Positions 15,895 through 25,390 of a DNA stretch of 64,000 nucleotides are shown here, piece after piece. The translations under genes and the position numbers were made by a program. The notes under the pieces are model-generated. The model had not been told where the DNA came from, did not search any database, and saw only the letters and a program-made list of their open reading frames with translations. Numbering within the stretch: position 1 is the stretch's first letter; every line of letters starts with the position of its first letter. This DNA comes from Bacteroidales bacterium (GTDB taxonomy: Bacteria > Bacteroidota > Bacteroidia > Bacteroidales > UBA4181), in assembly GCA_031275285.1 (NCBI GenBank), contig JAISOY010000095.1:1-64000 (forward strand), read 5' to 3'.

Positions 15895-16605
15895 TTATAC
15901 AGGAACATCTATGATCAGAATACGTCCCGTATCGGAAGTAGGCGTTAACTTAACGGATTTGGTCCCTGTTACGGAGATTCCATCACGGTGATACAATTTT
16001 TCCTTCTCAAAAGAAAACTCACCTTCAATCACCATCATAAAAACACCGTTTTTGGGGCTTTTTATTTTGTAATCGATCTCAGTACCTTTATCAAAGGTTC
16101 CCATCGAAAACCATGCATCCTGATGTATCCAAAGTCCTTCGTCGTTAGGATTGGGTGAAACGATCTGGATCATTTTGTTTTTGATATTCTGAAAATCAAA
16201 TTTCATTTGTTGGTAACGTGGCTCCACATTATCCTTATTAGGAAAAACCCATATCTGGAAAAAATTAACAGGCCGGTCTTTATTGGCATTAAATTCACTA
16301 TGGGTAATTCCGGTTCCCGCACTCATTACCTGCACTTCCCCTGCATGAATTACACTTGTATTTCCCATGCTGTCCTTATGTTCTAAATCACCATATAACG
16401 GAATAGATACAATTTCCATGTTGTCATGCGGATGTGTTCCAAATCCTTCCCCTCCCTGCACGATATCATCGTTGATGACACGTAGCATTCCGAAATGAAC
16501 CCGGGAAGGGTTATGATAACCGGCAAAGCTGAATGTATGGTATGTATCCAACCATCCATGATCGACATGACCTCTGGTAGAAGCCCTGAATAATTCTGTT
16601 TTCAT
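15895..16605 (-). CDS. Pirin family protein
   Basis: A 236-residue bicupin of the pirin/YhaK type. The N-terminal cupin has the opening HVDHGWLDTYHTFSFAGY and the metal ligands HPHDNMEI with a later HSEFN; the C-terminal cupin is present but lacks metal ligands, as usual. Bacterial pirins of this class include quercetin 2,3-dioxygenase activity or a redox/iron role; the exact substrate cannot be inferred. It is monocistronic, separated from lysS by a shared terminator and from ispH by 200 bp of AT-rich sequence with no recognisable promoter box. Confidence 0.93.
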   Translation of the reverse strand: MKTELFRASTRGHVDHGWLDTYHTFSFAGYHNPSRVHFGMLRVINDDIVQGGEGFGTHPHDNMEIVSIPLYGDLEHKDSMGNTSVIHAGEVQVMSAGTGITHSEFNANKDRPVNFFQIWVFPNKDNVEPRYQQMKFDFQNIKNKMIQIVSPNPNDEGLWIHQDAWFSMGTFDKGTEIDYKIKSPKNGVFMMVIEGEFSFEKEKLYHRDGISVTGTKSVKLTPTSDTGRILIIDVPV

Positions 16606-16805
16606 GATAATATCTATTAATGTTAATATAATAACAATCCTATTAAAAAATGGTTAATCTGTAATAAAATAATTAGCTCATGTGTTACAAATTAGGCTGG
16701 CCATTTTGTTTATAAATAATCAAAAACCATTCCAAAATAATTGATGAAATGTTGCTCAAAAATTATGGCATGATTATGGATGTTTTTTCCCATAAAATCT
16801 AATTT

Positions 16806-17711
16806 ATGGCATTGTCCGGAGATAAAAAATTAATCATTGAAATAGATTCAGACTCGGGTTTTTGCTATGGTGTAGTCCGTGCCATTCGTATGGCTGAAGA
16901 CGAATTACAAAGAGGGAATGGTTTATTCAGCCTGGGTGACATTGTGCATAATGAATCGGAAGTCGCACGTTTGAATCAATGTGGTATGCAGACCATCAAT
17001 CATGAAGGACTGAAGAGTTTGCATGATATGAAAGTATTGATCAGAGCGCACGGAGAGCCACCTTTAACTTACCGGATCGCTTCCGGGAATAATATTTCTA
17101 TTGTGGACGCTACTTGTCCGGTTGTACTGAATTTACAGAAAAAGGTACACAAAGCATTCCTAAAATCCAAAACCAATAACGGACAAGTAGTCATATATGG
17201 GAAACCTGGTCATGCTGAAGTAAACGGGTTGGTCGGACAAACCATGGACACTGCTATTGTGATAGCCTCTGAAAATGAAATTGACCGGATCGATATTTCA
17301 AGGCCATTGTACCTTTTTTCCCAAACCACTATGACTATTTCAGGATTACAGCGTATCCGTAAAGCGATAGAAAAGGAACGCAACAGAAAACAAATAGGCA
17401 AAAATATTCCTTTTGAGGTCAATGATACCATCTGCCGGCAGGTGTCGAACAGGGAACCCAAATTGATCGGATTTTCAGCAAAACACGATGTGATCGTCTT
17501 TGTTAGCGGAAGTAAGAGTTCAAATGGAAGAGCCCTTTACGAAGTATGCAAACAGGCCAATCCTAATAGTTATCTGATAGCCAATCCGGACGATTTAGAC
17601 AAAAACTGGTTTTCAGGCGCATCTTCTGTAGGAGTCTGTGGGGCTACTTCCACTCCCCGATGGCTAATGGAAAAAATAGCAAATGAAATAGAAAAGATCA
17701 ACCTTTATTGA
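16806..17711 (+). CDS. ispH: 4-hydroxy-3-methylbut-2-enyl diphosphate reductase
   Basis: The last enzyme of the MEP isoprenoid pathway, forming IPP and DMAPP with a 4Fe-4S cluster. Three conserved cysteines are visible: Cys20 (DSGFCYGV), about Cys104 (DATCP) and about Cys210 (NDTICRQV). The catalytic Glu lies in GHAEVNGLVGQ, and the SGSKSSNGRALYE segment binds diphosphate. At 301 residues it has normal length for the Bacteroidota form. Its 3' end overlaps the converging larB gene by 14 bp. Confidence 0.96.
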   Translation: MALSGDKKLIIEIDSDSGFCYGVVRAIRMAEDELQRGNGLFSLGDIVHNESEVARLNQCGMQTINHEGLKSLHDMKVLIRAHGEPPLTYRIASGNNISIVDATCPVVLNLQKKVHKAFLKSKTNNGQVVIYGKPGHAEVNGLVGQTMDTAIVIASENEIDRIDISRPLYLFSQTTMTISGLQRIRKAIEKERNRKQIGKNIPFEVNDTICRQVSNREPKLIGFSAKHDVIVFVSGSKSSNGRALYEVCKQANPNSYLIANPDDLDKNWFSGASSVGVCGATSTPRWLMEKIANEIEKINLY

Positions 17712-18444
17712 TCAGGCTTGCCAGATACCCTGCTCCGAAACCGTTATCAATATTCACTACAGAGATCCCTGCAGCACAGGAATTCAACATGGTAAGCAAT
17801 GCTGATAACCCGTTGAAATTAGCTCCGTAACCGACACTGGTGGGAACAGCAATTACCGGTTTATCCACCAGTCCTCCGATGACGCTCGGCAATGCTCCTT
17901 CCATTCCGGCAACTGCAATAATTACCCGCCCTCCACGAATCAGGTCCAGACGACTGTAAAGCCTGTGAATACCAGCTACACCAACGTCAAAGATACGCTC
18001 CACCTTATTCCCGAATAGCTCTGCCGTTATGGCTGCTTCTTCGGCAACAGGAATATCAGCCGTTCCGGCAGTGACAATGGATATATAGGTTTTTGTTACC
18101 GGTATCTCATCCCGCCTGATAACAATGGTACGTGCCAGGGGATTGTATTCCGTTTCCGGATAAATACCTTTTATCCGGTGAAATAATTCTTCAGATACCC
18201 TTGTGGCCAAAATATTATTATTCCTTTGATACATCAACCGTATAATTTCTTCAGACTGATCGATGGTCTTACCGGAACAAAAAATCACCTCAGGATAACC
18301 TGTCCGCAACTGCCTGTGATTGTCTATCTTGGCAAATCCCAATTCAGTAAAGGGAAGATCTTTTAATTGTTCCAGGGCACCATCTATGTTCTGTTTTCCT
18401 TGCTGAACAGACTCAAGAATACTACGAATTTGTTCGGGGGTCAT
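17698..18444 (-). CDS. larB: Nickel pincer cofactor biosynthesis protein LarB
   Basis: A 248-residue member of the LarB (AIR carboxylase-like) family, which carboxylates and hydrolyses nicotinic acid adenine dinucleotide in the first step of the nickel-pincer nucleotide pathway. Family sequences are seen: LGFAKIDNHRQLRTGYPEVIFC, IVTAGTADIPVAEEA and GMEGALPSVIGGLVDKPVIAVPTSVGYG. The partners larC, larE and larA are absent from this window. It follows bcp after 18 bp and is probably co-transcribed with it. The 3' end overlaps ispH on the other strand. Confidence 0.93.
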   Translation of the reverse strand: MTPEQIRSILESVQQGKQNIDGALEQLKDLPFTELGFAKIDNHRQLRTGYPEVIFCSGKTIDQSEEIIRLMYQRNNNILATRVSEELFHRIKGIYPETEYNPLARTIVIRRDEIPVTKTYISIVTAGTADIPVAEEAAITAELFGNKVERIFDVGVAGIHRLYSRLDLIRGGRVIIAVAGMEGALPSVIGGLVDKPVIAVPTSVGYGANFNGLSALLTMLNSCAAGISVVNIDNGFGAGYLASLINKG

Positions 18445-18462
18445 TTGTAAATGATGTTAAAA

Positions 18463-18915
18463 TTATTTCAATAACTGATCGGCATGGTTTTTCGTATCCA
18501 CTTTTTCAATGACTTTTTCAATGAATCCATTCTCATCAATGATAAAAGTGGTTCGTAAAATTCCCATATAAGTACGCCCGTACATCTTTTTTTCTCCCCA
18601 TACACCATAAGAAGACGCGATTTCTTTATCGGTGTCTGCAATGAGTGGAAATGGCAGATTATTTTTCGAGATAAAGTTCACATGGGATTTTTCGCTATCC
18701 GGGCTGACACCAACTATTTCATAACCCTTATCTAAAAAATCATCATAAGCATTTCGTAAACTGCAGGCCTCGGCTGTACATCCGCTGGTATTGTCTTTGG
18801 GGTAAAAATACAACACCAATTTTTTCCCTTTGTAGTCATTCAGGGAGATTTCCTGTCCATCCTGATTTCTTCCTTTAAAATCAGGGGCTTTATCGCCAGT
18901 TTTCAATGTGATCAT
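18463..18915 (-). CDS. bcp: Thioredoxin-dependent thiol peroxidase (BCP/PrxQ)
   Basis: A 150-residue peroxiredoxin of the BCP/PrxQ class that reduces hydrogen peroxide and organic hydroperoxides in the cytoplasm. The peroxidatic and resolving cysteines are five residues apart in SGCTAEACSLRN, as in the atypical two-Cys form. ATG at 18915 is chosen so that the protein opens MITLKTGDKAPDF; an upstream in-frame ATG at 18951 would add an unusual 12-residue leader. larB follows after 18 bp. Confidence 0.95.
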   Translation of the reverse strand: MITLKTGDKAPDFKGRNQDGQEISLNDYKGKKLVLYFYPKDNTSGCTAEACSLRNAYDDFLDKGYEIVGVSPDSEKSHVNFISKNNLPFPLIADTDKEIASSYGVWGEKKMYGRTYMGILRTTFIIDENGFIEKVIEKVDTKNHADQLLK

Positions 18916-19342
18916 ATTGTTATGTATATTTCCGTTTTTACAAATATACACATTCCTGTTATATAATTGATTATTGATTATTGCACATTGAATATTTTTA
19001 AATTATTCATATCATGAAGTATGTGTAAAAATTTATTGGAATTTATATAAAATACTTTATGTAGCATTGATCTTTCATTCAAAGTTAAGTCCGATACACA
19101 AAAGATTCAGTCTGGGAACAAGCTGCCTAAAAAGTCATAGATCACCGCTGAACTTGTAATTCAGCCAAACATTACAATTCGGACCATAGGCTAGTAGCGT
19201 TGAACAGAAGCGAGTCTGCAGGTTCAATAAAAGTAATGGTATTTATATGTCAGTTACACTACCGCTTTAGCCATCAACGGTAGTGAAAAGGTGGATAAAT
19301 TGAGAGGCAGAACACAGTCAAATGAAAAGATGTATCAATATA
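18916..19342. other. Gene-free interval before the nitroreductase operon
   Basis: No supported gene is visible. The first 110 bp are very AT-rich, then about 19080-19320 is noticeably less so and includes a short hairpin (ACTACCG at 19258-19264 with CGGTAGT at 19278-19284) lacking a T-run. The change in composition beside a nitroreductase/MarR pair could reflect an old insertion, but no recognisable mobile-element end was found. Confidence 0.5.
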
Positions 19343-19374
19343 TTTGATTATTGTTTGTATTCTTACTATCTTTG
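19343..19374 (+). promoter_or_regulatory. Consensus Bacteroidota promoter for nitroreductase operon
   Basis: TTTG (19343-19346) and TATCTTTG (19367-19374) are separated by exactly 20 bp, a full match to the TTTG/TAnnTTTG promoter. Predicted transcription starts near 19381, 17 nt before the nitroreductase ATG, leaving a very short leader. Confidence 0.85.
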
Positions 19375-19397
19375 CACGAACAATAATAAATCAAATA

Positions 19398-20036
19398 ATG
19401 GAAAAATCAGAAGTTTTACGACAGATCATCCGTGAAAGGAAATCAACACGGAGCTTTTCATCGGAAATTCCTCCACCTGAAATGTTGGATAGAATTATAG
19501 AATCATGCATATATGCTCCATACGGCGGAGCAACAGGAATACATTTGGAAGAGATTCGCAAAATCTTTGTTTTTACCCAGGGCACGGAGAGTATGACAGA
19601 AGCGAAGGAGCTGATGCTCGCCCAGATTCGCAGGAATGCCCGTAAACTCGGTAGATTAGTCAAATTATTACCATTCACCAAAAAGAAATTCGGAGCGTTC
19701 GTAAACCGACTGAACGGAATGTCTAAGAACGGTATTCCCTCGCTGAATGAGTCACCACATTTTATTGTTGTGGCTGAGAAGAAAGGATTTCCTCCCGTTG
19801 AAAAACAGTCCGTTGCTCATGCTATGGAGAATATGTGGCTTACTGCGACTGCTGAGGGTTTGGGTTTTCAGTTGATCTCGGCAACCGGTAATATGTCGGA
19901 TAATCTGAATTTTCTGAAATTACTTGGGTTGGAAGAAGATAAATATCACTTAGAAGGCTGTGTCATCGGTTATCCGAAGAAAGTTACGGAAAAAAACCGA
20001 AGTCTCGACTCCAATAAATTCACTAAATGGATGTAA
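19398..20036 (+). CDS. Nitroreductase family protein
   Basis: A 212-residue flavoprotein of the nitroreductase fold: the FMN-binding opening RERKSTRSFSSEIPPPE with SCIYAPYGG, the middle helix region, and C-terminal AVSHAME-like NMWLTATAEGLGFQLIS followed by LGLEEDKYHLEGCVIGYP. Such enzymes use NAD(P)H to reduce nitro compounds, quinones or enones. The ATG at 19398 is used because the promoter start lies at about 19381, ruling out the upstream TTG. A MarR-type regulator follows after 3 bp, a typical arrangement in which the regulator represses its own operon and is released by a reactive small molecule. Substrate unknown. Confidence 0.88.
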   Translation: MEKSEVLRQIIRERKSTRSFSSEIPPPEMLDRIIESCIYAPYGGATGIHLEEIRKIFVFTQGTESMTEAKELMLAQIRRNARKLGRLVKLLPFTKKKFGAFVNRLNGMSKNGIPSLNESPHFIVVAEKKGFPPVEKQSVAHAMENMWLTATAEGLGFQLISATGNMSDNLNFLKLLGLEEDKYHLEGCVIGYPKKVTEKNRSLDSNKFTKWM

Positions 20037-20039
20037 GCG

Positions 20040-20480
20040 ATGATAGAGAATATTTGGGGCATGGAATCTCCCGACAACAGTACTGCATACCTGATAGTCC
20101 GCTTATCGAACGCCCACCAGCGGAGAATAAACAATGATTTGTCTGCCGTAGGTTTAACATTCAGCCAGTTCGTCCTACTTTCCGGTATTCACTGGCTGGA
20201 ATATATGAAACAAGAAACAACCCAGGTAGCGCTTGGAGAAGTGGTTAAATTTGATAAGTCTACCGTTTCGAGCGTATTGAAAACCTTGGTCGGGAAAGAA
20301 CTCGTCACAAGAAAGGAACATCCTGTCGATACACGGGCAAAAATTCTGGGTCTTACGCCTGACGGTCTGACCCTTCTGAAGCAGGCTATACCAATCGTAA
20401 ATAATGCCGACCGGGAATTATATGAGAATAAAGGAATTGATTTGACTTTATTGAACGATATGCTTACAAAGCTATTATAG
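20040..20480 (+). CDS. MarR-family transcriptional regulator
   Basis: A 146-residue winged-helix regulator with the MarR layout: an N-terminal dimerisation helix, a recognition helix around FDKSTVSSVLKTLVGKELVTRKE, and the wing with the DTRAKILGLTPDGLTLL signature. It begins 3 bp after the nitroreductase gene and is almost certainly in the same transcript. It probably represses the operon; its operator is not obvious, though the promoter region at 19343-19381 is the natural place. An alternative ATG at 20061 would shorten it by seven residues. Confidence 0.9.
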   Translation: MIENIWGMESPDNSTAYLIVRLSNAHQRRINNDLSAVGLTFSQFVLLSGIHWLEYMKQETTQVALGEVVKFDKSTVSSVLKTLVGKELVTRKEHPVDTRAKILGLTPDGLTLLKQAIPIVNNADRELYENKGIDLTLLNDMLTKLL

Positions 20481-20514
20481 TATACTCTCTACACAAAATC
20501 AGTTCCTAATTCCG

Positions 20515-20643
20515 ATGGAAATCCGTGTCGTATTGTCAAAAGAACATAGTACATTAATTTGCAATGACTTACGTGATGGTTTAGTCGTTCCGCTTAAAAA
20601 CGGGCTTTTGGAACAGTTATTTCGCTATTATTCAGGAGAATAA
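20515..20643 (+). CDS. Possible 42-residue small protein downstream of marR
   Basis: An ATG at 20515 opens a 42-codon frame ending at TAA 20641-20643. The translation begins MEIRVVLSKEHSTLICNDL and continues with a plausible mix of residues rather than the biased composition of chance frames. It lies 34 bp after the MarR gene on the same strand and could be the third gene of that operon or the remnant of a longer gene. No family is recognised. It converges with leuS, which ends 100 bp to the right. Confidence 0.35.
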   Translation: MEIRVVLSKEHSTLICNDLRDGLVVPLKNGLLEQLFRYYSGE

Positions 20644-20743
20644 AATGATCAAATATTTTCCCCGTAATATGCTTTATTCGACCTTGAGTATTGAACTCCT
20701 TAAAAGAATTAAGTATATCCTTTGTACATCAAAGAGATTTATA

Positions 20744-23548
20744 TCAAATCACAATATTGACGATTTTCCTGGGAACAACAATTACCTTTTTAGGTGTTTT
20801 TCCTTCTATCCATTTCTGGGCATTTTCATTTGCCAACACTGTTTCTTCAATTGTCTTCACATCCATATCGACGGGTAATTCAAGCGTAAAGCGTGTTTTC
20901 CCATTGAAGGAGACAGGATAAGTAAATGTATTCTCCTGAAGGTATTGCTCATTGGCCACCGGATAAACTTCTCCGGTAATACTTTGCTTATGTCCTGTCG
21001 CTTCCCACAACTCCTCTGCAAGGTGCGGTGCAAAAGGAGACAGGAGGATCAGAAAGGGTTCCAGTATTTTACGTTTATTGCATTTCAGGTCCTGTAATTC
21101 ATTGGCACAAATCATAAATGCGCTGACAGCTGTATTGAACGAAAATCCTTCGATATCGGCCGTTATTTTTTTGATACCCTTATGTAAGGCTTTATATTCC
21201 TGAATTACCGGCTCTTCATCAGAAACATTCAATGTTCCTTCACGGGATATGAACAGGTTCCATACCTTGCGTAAAAACCGATGAACACCCTCTATTCCGG
21301 CAGTATCCCATGGTTTGGATTGTTCCAGTGGTCCAAGGAACATTTCATACATCCGCAAGGTATCTGCCCCATATTGTTCCACCACCATATCCGGGTTAAC
21401 CACATTATGGTATGATTTGGACATTTTCTCAACAGCCCATCCGCAAATATACTTTCCATCTTCAAGAATAAACGTAGCTGAAGCGAATTCCGGCCTCCAT
21501 GATTTGAAAGCTTCAATATCCAGTATATCATTGGATACGATATTGACATCTACATGGAGAGGTTGAACCTCATACTGGTCTTTTAAATGATAAGAAACAA
21601 ACTGATTGGTTCCTGTAATCCGGTACACATAATTACTTCGTCCCTGGATCATTCCCTGGTTGATCAGTTTTTTAAACGGCTCATCTTCGCATGAAACGCC
21701 GATATCGTACAGGAATTTATTCCAGAAACGGCTGTAAATAAGGTGTCCGGTTGCATGCTCAGTCCCCCCGATATACAAATCAACATTTCTCCAGTACTCA
21801 TCAATTTCTTTTGACACTAGAGCCTTGGTATTATCAGGATCCATATAACGAAGATAATAGGCTGAAGATCCGGCAAATCCGGGCATGGTATTCAATTCCA
21901 ACGGAAAAATAGTTTGAAGGTCGATCTCCGAAGTGTCTACTACTTTTTCGTTTGCAGTATCCCAGGCCCATTTTTCTGCACGTTTCAACGGAGGCTCCCC
22001 TGTTTCGGTAGGCAGGTATTTATCTACCTCAGGTAATTCCAGCGGAAGTTTATCTAAAGGGATCATATACGGAAGTCCGTCTTTATAATATACCGGGAAT
22101 GGTTCTCCCCAGTACCTCTGACGTGAGAAAATGGCATCCCGCAAACGGTAATTCACCTTGATCCGTCCGAGTTGATGTTCCTCCACATATTTTCTGGCTT
22201 TTTCAATGGCTTCTTTTACCGTTAATCCATCCAGGAAGCCCGAATTCATCATGATCCCTTCTTTGGCATCGAAGCTTTCCTCTGATATATCGCAACCTTC
22301 AATCAATGGAATGATAGGCAGGTCAAAATGTCTGGCAAAAGCATAGTCACGACTGTCATGCGCAGGTACGGCCATGATCGCACCGGTACCGTATCCTGCC
22401 AGTACATAATCTGAGATCCATATAGGAATTTCTTTTCCGTTAAAGGGATGAACAGCATAAGCTCCGGTAAATACCCCGGTAATTTTCTTGTCAACAAGAC
22501 GATCACGCTCCGTACGACGCTTGGTGGCTTCCAGATATGCGTCCACTTCCGCCTTCCGGTCATCAGTGGTGATTTGATTGACATAATCGCTTTCCGGCGC
22601 CAATACCATAAAAGTAACACCAAATATGGTGTCTGCCCGGGTAGTAAAGATCTCAATACCTATGTCCGAACCTGATACCTTAAATGTCATTTCCGCACCT
22701 TCCGAGCGACCGATCCAGTTTCTTTGGGATTCTTTCAAAGAGTCAGTCCAATTGATCGTTTCTAATCCATCCAACAGGCGCTGGGCATAAGCAGATACCC
22801 GAAGGCTCCATTGCCGCATTAATCTTTGCTCCACCGGATAACCGCCACGTTCGGATAAGCCATTGATCACTTCATCATTCGCCAATACCGTGCCTAACTG
22901 GGAACACCAGTTTACGGTAGTATCACTCAGATAAGCGATACGATAATTCAACAATATCTCTTGTTGTTCCCGTTCCGATTTTGCATTCCATTCATCAGAT
23001 GTAAAATGCAGTTCCTCGCTGCAGGCAACGTTCAGGCCTTGTGTACCCACCTGCCCAAAAGCATCGATCAACTCACTGATCGGACGGGCCTGTTTTTCAT
23101 CATTGCAGTAATAGCTGTTGAACATCTGGATAAAAGCCCATTGTGTCCAATGGTAATACTTCGGATCACAGGTTTGTACTTCCCTGTCCCAATCAAAGGA
23201 AAATCCGATCTTGTCCAATTGTTCCCGATAGCGTTTGATATTTTGTTCAGTGGTAATCGCAGGATGTTGCCCTGTTTGTATGGCATATTGTTCTGCAGGC
23301 AATCCGAATGCATCATAACCCATCGGATGCAATACATTGAAGCCTTTGTGCCTTTTAAAACGACAGTAAATATCGGATGCGATATATCCCAGCGGATGCC
23401 CGACATGCAAACCTGCACCTGAAGGATACGGAAACATATCCAGTACATAATATTTAGGTTGACCGGCATCTTCGGTAACCTTGTATGTTTTATTCCCGAT
23501 CCAGTATTTCTGCCATTTGGCATCTATCGCTTTAAAATTATATTCCAT
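20744..23548 (-). CDS. leuS: Leucyl-tRNA synthetase
   Basis: A complete 934-residue class I LeuRS. The HIGH motif appears as HVGH in [16 protein letters not shown], the editing domain (CP1) carries [16 protein letters not shown] and the [15 protein letters not shown] segment, and the KMSKS loop is present in [11 protein letters not shown]. The C-terminal anticodon-binding region ends in PRKIVNIVI. It charges tRNA-Leu and hydrolyses mischarged products. It is alone on its strand; a near-consensus -7 box (GAACTTTG on the minus strand, about 23573) lies just upstream, and repeat copy E lies beyond that in the divergent region shared with the DUF6569 gene. Confidence 0.97.
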   Translation of the reverse strand: MEYNFKAIDAKWQKYWIGNKTYKVTEDAGQPKYYVLDMFPYPSGAGLHVGHPLGYIASDIYCRFKRHKGFNVLHPMGYDAFGLPAEQYAIQTGQHPAITTEQNIKRYREQLDKIGFSFDWDREVQTCDPKYYHWTQWAFIQMFNSYYCNDEKQARPISELIDAFGQVGTQGLNVACSEELHFTSDEWNAKSEREQQEILLNYRIAYLSDTTVNWCSQLGTVLANDEVINGLSERGGYPVEQRLMRQWSLRVSAYAQRLLDGLETINWTDSLKESQRNWIGRSEGAEMTFKVSGSDIGIEIFTTRADTIFGVTFMVLAPESDYVNQITTDDRKAEVDAYLEATKRRTERDRLVDKKITGVFTGAYAVHPFNGKEIPIWISDYVLAGYGTGAIMAVPAHDSRDYAFARHFDLPIIPLIEGCDISEESFDAKEGIMMNSGFLDGLTVKEAIEKARKYVEEHQLGRIKVNYRLRDAIFSRQRYWGEPFPVYYKDGLPYMIPLDKLPLELPEVDKYLPTETGEPPLKRAEKWAWDTANEKVVDTSEIDLQTIFPLELNTMPGFAGSSAYYLRYMDPDNTKALVSKEIDEYWRNVDLYIGGTEHATGHLIYSRFWNKFLYDIGVSCEDEPFKKLINQGMIQGRSNYVYRITGTNQFVSYHLKDQYEVQPLHVDVNIVSNDILDIEAFKSWRPEFASATFILEDGKYICGWAVEKMSKSYHNVVNPDMVVEQYGADTLRMYEMFLGPLEQSKPWDTAGIEGVHRFLRKVWNLFISREGTLNVSDEEPVIQEYKALHKGIKKITADIEGFSFNTAVSAFMICANELQDLKCNKRKILEPFLILLSPFAPHLAEELWEATGHKQSITGEVYPVANEQYLQENTFTYPVSFNGKTRFTLELPVDMDVKTIEETVLANENAQKWIEGKTPKKVIVVPRKIVNIVI

Positions 23549-23611
23549 TTTTCCTTTCTTTTTTGAATTTGCAAAGTTCGTAATTTCCTTGTAAAAAGAA
23601 AAATAATCCTT

Positions 23612-23704
23612 TTAAGTAATACCAAACAATTAATGTCACTTTTATTTAACGTAAACAATTTGATCGATGTGACTTTAGAAAACAATAAATAGCACTGAGT
23701 GCTT
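23612..23704 (-). repeat. Dispersed 93-bp repeat, copy E (reverse orientation)
   Basis: Copy E has the intact palindrome (AGCACTGAGTGCT, 23691-23703) on the right and TTAAGTAATACC on the left. The arms GTCAC (23634-23638) and GTGAC (23669-23673) are preserved and can pair only in part through the internal core. It lies in the divergent region between leuS and the DUF6569 gene, 63 bp from the leuS start and 103 bp from the other. Confidence 0.9.
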
Positions 23705-23807
23705 AAATAGATGTTTCACCAACCGAAATACAGCATTTACCCATTCTCACAAAAAAAGACAATAACCCGATATACATTTGTTGTAAACATTAAAATATCA
23801 GAACACA

Positions 23808-24905
23808 ATGAATACACTAAGATTATCCGGGGAATATCCGAAAAGGATATATGGAAGTATTGCATTATTGCTCGCTTTACTGGCAGTAGAATCCTGTGCG
23901 CAACCTTATACAAAACAGGAAGCATATACCTACAGGAACCTGACTATTTTTCTGATACAGGGTGAAGACCAGATAAAACGTAACTATGTAACACTGGAAG
24001 AGGCCATGGACAGGAAGATCATTACCCTGCGGGAAACAGGGAATGTCGGACAACTCTCCGTAGATAACCTGTCGGATGATCATGTCTTTATTATGGCGGG
24101 GGATATCGTTAAAGGAGGCAAACAGGACCGGACCATCGGGGAAGATATTGTCCTGGATCCGAAAAGTAAAAATATCCCGTTAAAATCATTCTGTGTGGAA
24201 CAAAGCCGATGGCAAAGGCGCGGAAATGAAAGCACAGCTGCATTTTCAGTATCGAAAAATACCCTTAGCAGCCGTAACCAGAAAGTAGCGGCAAGAGCGT
24301 ACAAGAATCAGCAGCAGGTATGGAGTGAAGTATCGAAATATCAGGAACAGGCAGGTAACAATGTCAAAGCAGATGTAAAAAGCAAAGAATCGGCAACCAG
24401 CCTTCAATTAACCCTTGAAAATGACCAGTTGAAAGAAAAGGTGGCTGAATATGTGAAAGCGCTACAACCTGCCTTCCATCATCAAAAGAACATTTTGGGA
24501 TTCGCCTTTTGTATTAACGGAAAGGTATCGACCGTAGAAATATTCGGGAATGCATCCCTTTTCTCCAGATTACAGGAAAAATTATTGGAAGCTGCTGCTT
24601 ATGAAGCATTTTCACAATTCGATGAAAAACTGGTTTTTGCTGTCCCGGATATGAAAAATGTAGATGATTTTATCGCCCGTGCAGAAACCGGAGAAGAAAC
24701 CATTACAAAAACAGCAAAAAATATGACCGAACATAAAAAACAAACCGGTCAGGAAATAACGTTCCGGGTATTCAACACGGATGCAGGACCTCAACCATTG
24801 CATGTCAGTATTTATAATACAGATGATATGGCTGGAAACCAGCTGAAACAACAGTCATTTGAATATGGCGGATTCCGGAATGTTCTTCAAAGGCCACAAC
24901 GTTAA
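23808..24905 (+). CDS. DUF6569 (ARPP-1) exported protein
   Basis: A 365-residue protein with a hydrophobic leader and ESCAQ around residue 29-33, consistent with either signal peptidase I cleavage or an imperfect lipobox. The sequence LSVDNLSDDHVFIMAGDIVKGGKQDRTIGEDIVL and the SFCVEQSRWQRRG that follows are the signature of the ARPP-1/DUF6569 domain (about 50-310). These proteins are widespread in Bacteroidota and have no assigned activity. The C-terminal about 70 residues are lower in complexity and probably form an extra module. It is monocistronic, with repeat copy E upstream and a hairpin terminator downstream. Confidence 0.82.
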   Translation: MNTLRLSGEYPKRIYGSIALLLALLAVESCAQPYTKQEAYTYRNLTIFLIQGEDQIKRNYVTLEEAMDRKIITLRETGNVGQLSVDNLSDDHVFIMAGDIVKGGKQDRTIGEDIVLDPKSKNIPLKSFCVEQSRWQRRGNESTAAFSVSKNTLSSRNQKVAARAYKNQQQVWSEVSKYQEQAGNNVKADVKSKESATSLQLTLENDQLKEKVAEYVKALQPAFHHQKNILGFAFCINGKVSTVEIFGNASLFSRLQEKLLEAAAYEAFSQFDEKLVFAVPDMKNVDDFIARAETGEETITKTAKNMTEHKKQTGQEITFRVFNTDAGPQPLHVSIYNTDDMAGNQLKQQSFEYGGFRNVLQRPQR

Positions 24906-24944
24906 GTATACGAACATGTGTTTCTCCCGTATCTGAAAAAGAAA

Positions 24945-24970
24945 AGCCATCCGGAAAATATCGGATGGCT
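24945..24970. terminator. Hairpin terminator between DUF6569 gene and biotin carrier gene
   Basis: A 9-bp perfect stem (AGCCATCCG and its complement) with an 8-nt loop is followed by TTTATTC on the plus strand. It lies between converging genes and could act on both. Confidence 0.8.
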
Positions 24971-24993
24971 TTATTCTGAAAATCATGTTTGCC

Positions 24994-25317
24994 CTATTCG
25001 AGTTCTACCAGGACAAAACCTTTAGGAAATTTATCGCCCGGACTGACATACACCTTTTTTACCGTGCCGTCAACTGAAGACTGTACATTATTGATCATCT
25101 TCATGGCCTCAAATTTCACCACTGTCTGTTCTGCCTTCACATAATCACCTTTTTTCACCATCACTTCTTTGATAGTGCCCGGAAGAAATCCAGTGATCTT
25201 GCGATTATCAGGAGCTACCCATTTCTTACGATTCTTGTATTTCTCCGTTAACTCCGTATTATAGATGGAATCATCCACTATAATAGATCCTAATTGAGTC
25301 TTATCTATTTTGGTCAT
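24994..25317 (-). CDS. Biotin carrier protein of a carboxylase/decarboxylase
   Basis: A 107-residue protein with a single biotinyl/lipoyl domain; Lys73 in FEAMKMINN is the biotinylation site. The N-terminal 35 residues (up to NRKKWVAPD) form a basic linker. It follows the carboxyltransferase gene after 73 bp and is its natural partner. Carriers of this kind shuttle carboxybiotin in propionyl-CoA carboxylase or in sodium-pumping methylmalonyl-CoA decarboxylase. No separate biotin carboxylase or membrane beta subunit is in the window, so which complex it serves is unresolved. Confidence 0.92.
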   Translation of the reverse strand: MTKIDKTQLGSIIVDDSIYNTELTEKYKNRKKWVAPDNRKITGFLPGTIKEVMVKKGDYVKAEQTVVKFEAMKMINNVQSSVDGTVKKVYVSPGDKFPKGFVLVELE

Positions 25318-25390
25318 ATGTTTTTACAAATGAATACATTTGCTTGCCGTCAGTGTATAACGGCAAGCATGTTAAAGAGAATTAGCTTAA

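Noticed and set aside
18916-19342. A tRNA or mobile-element end upstream of the nitroreductase
   Set aside because: No cloverleaf, terminal inverted repeat or transposase remnant could be made out; only a 7-bp hairpin is present.
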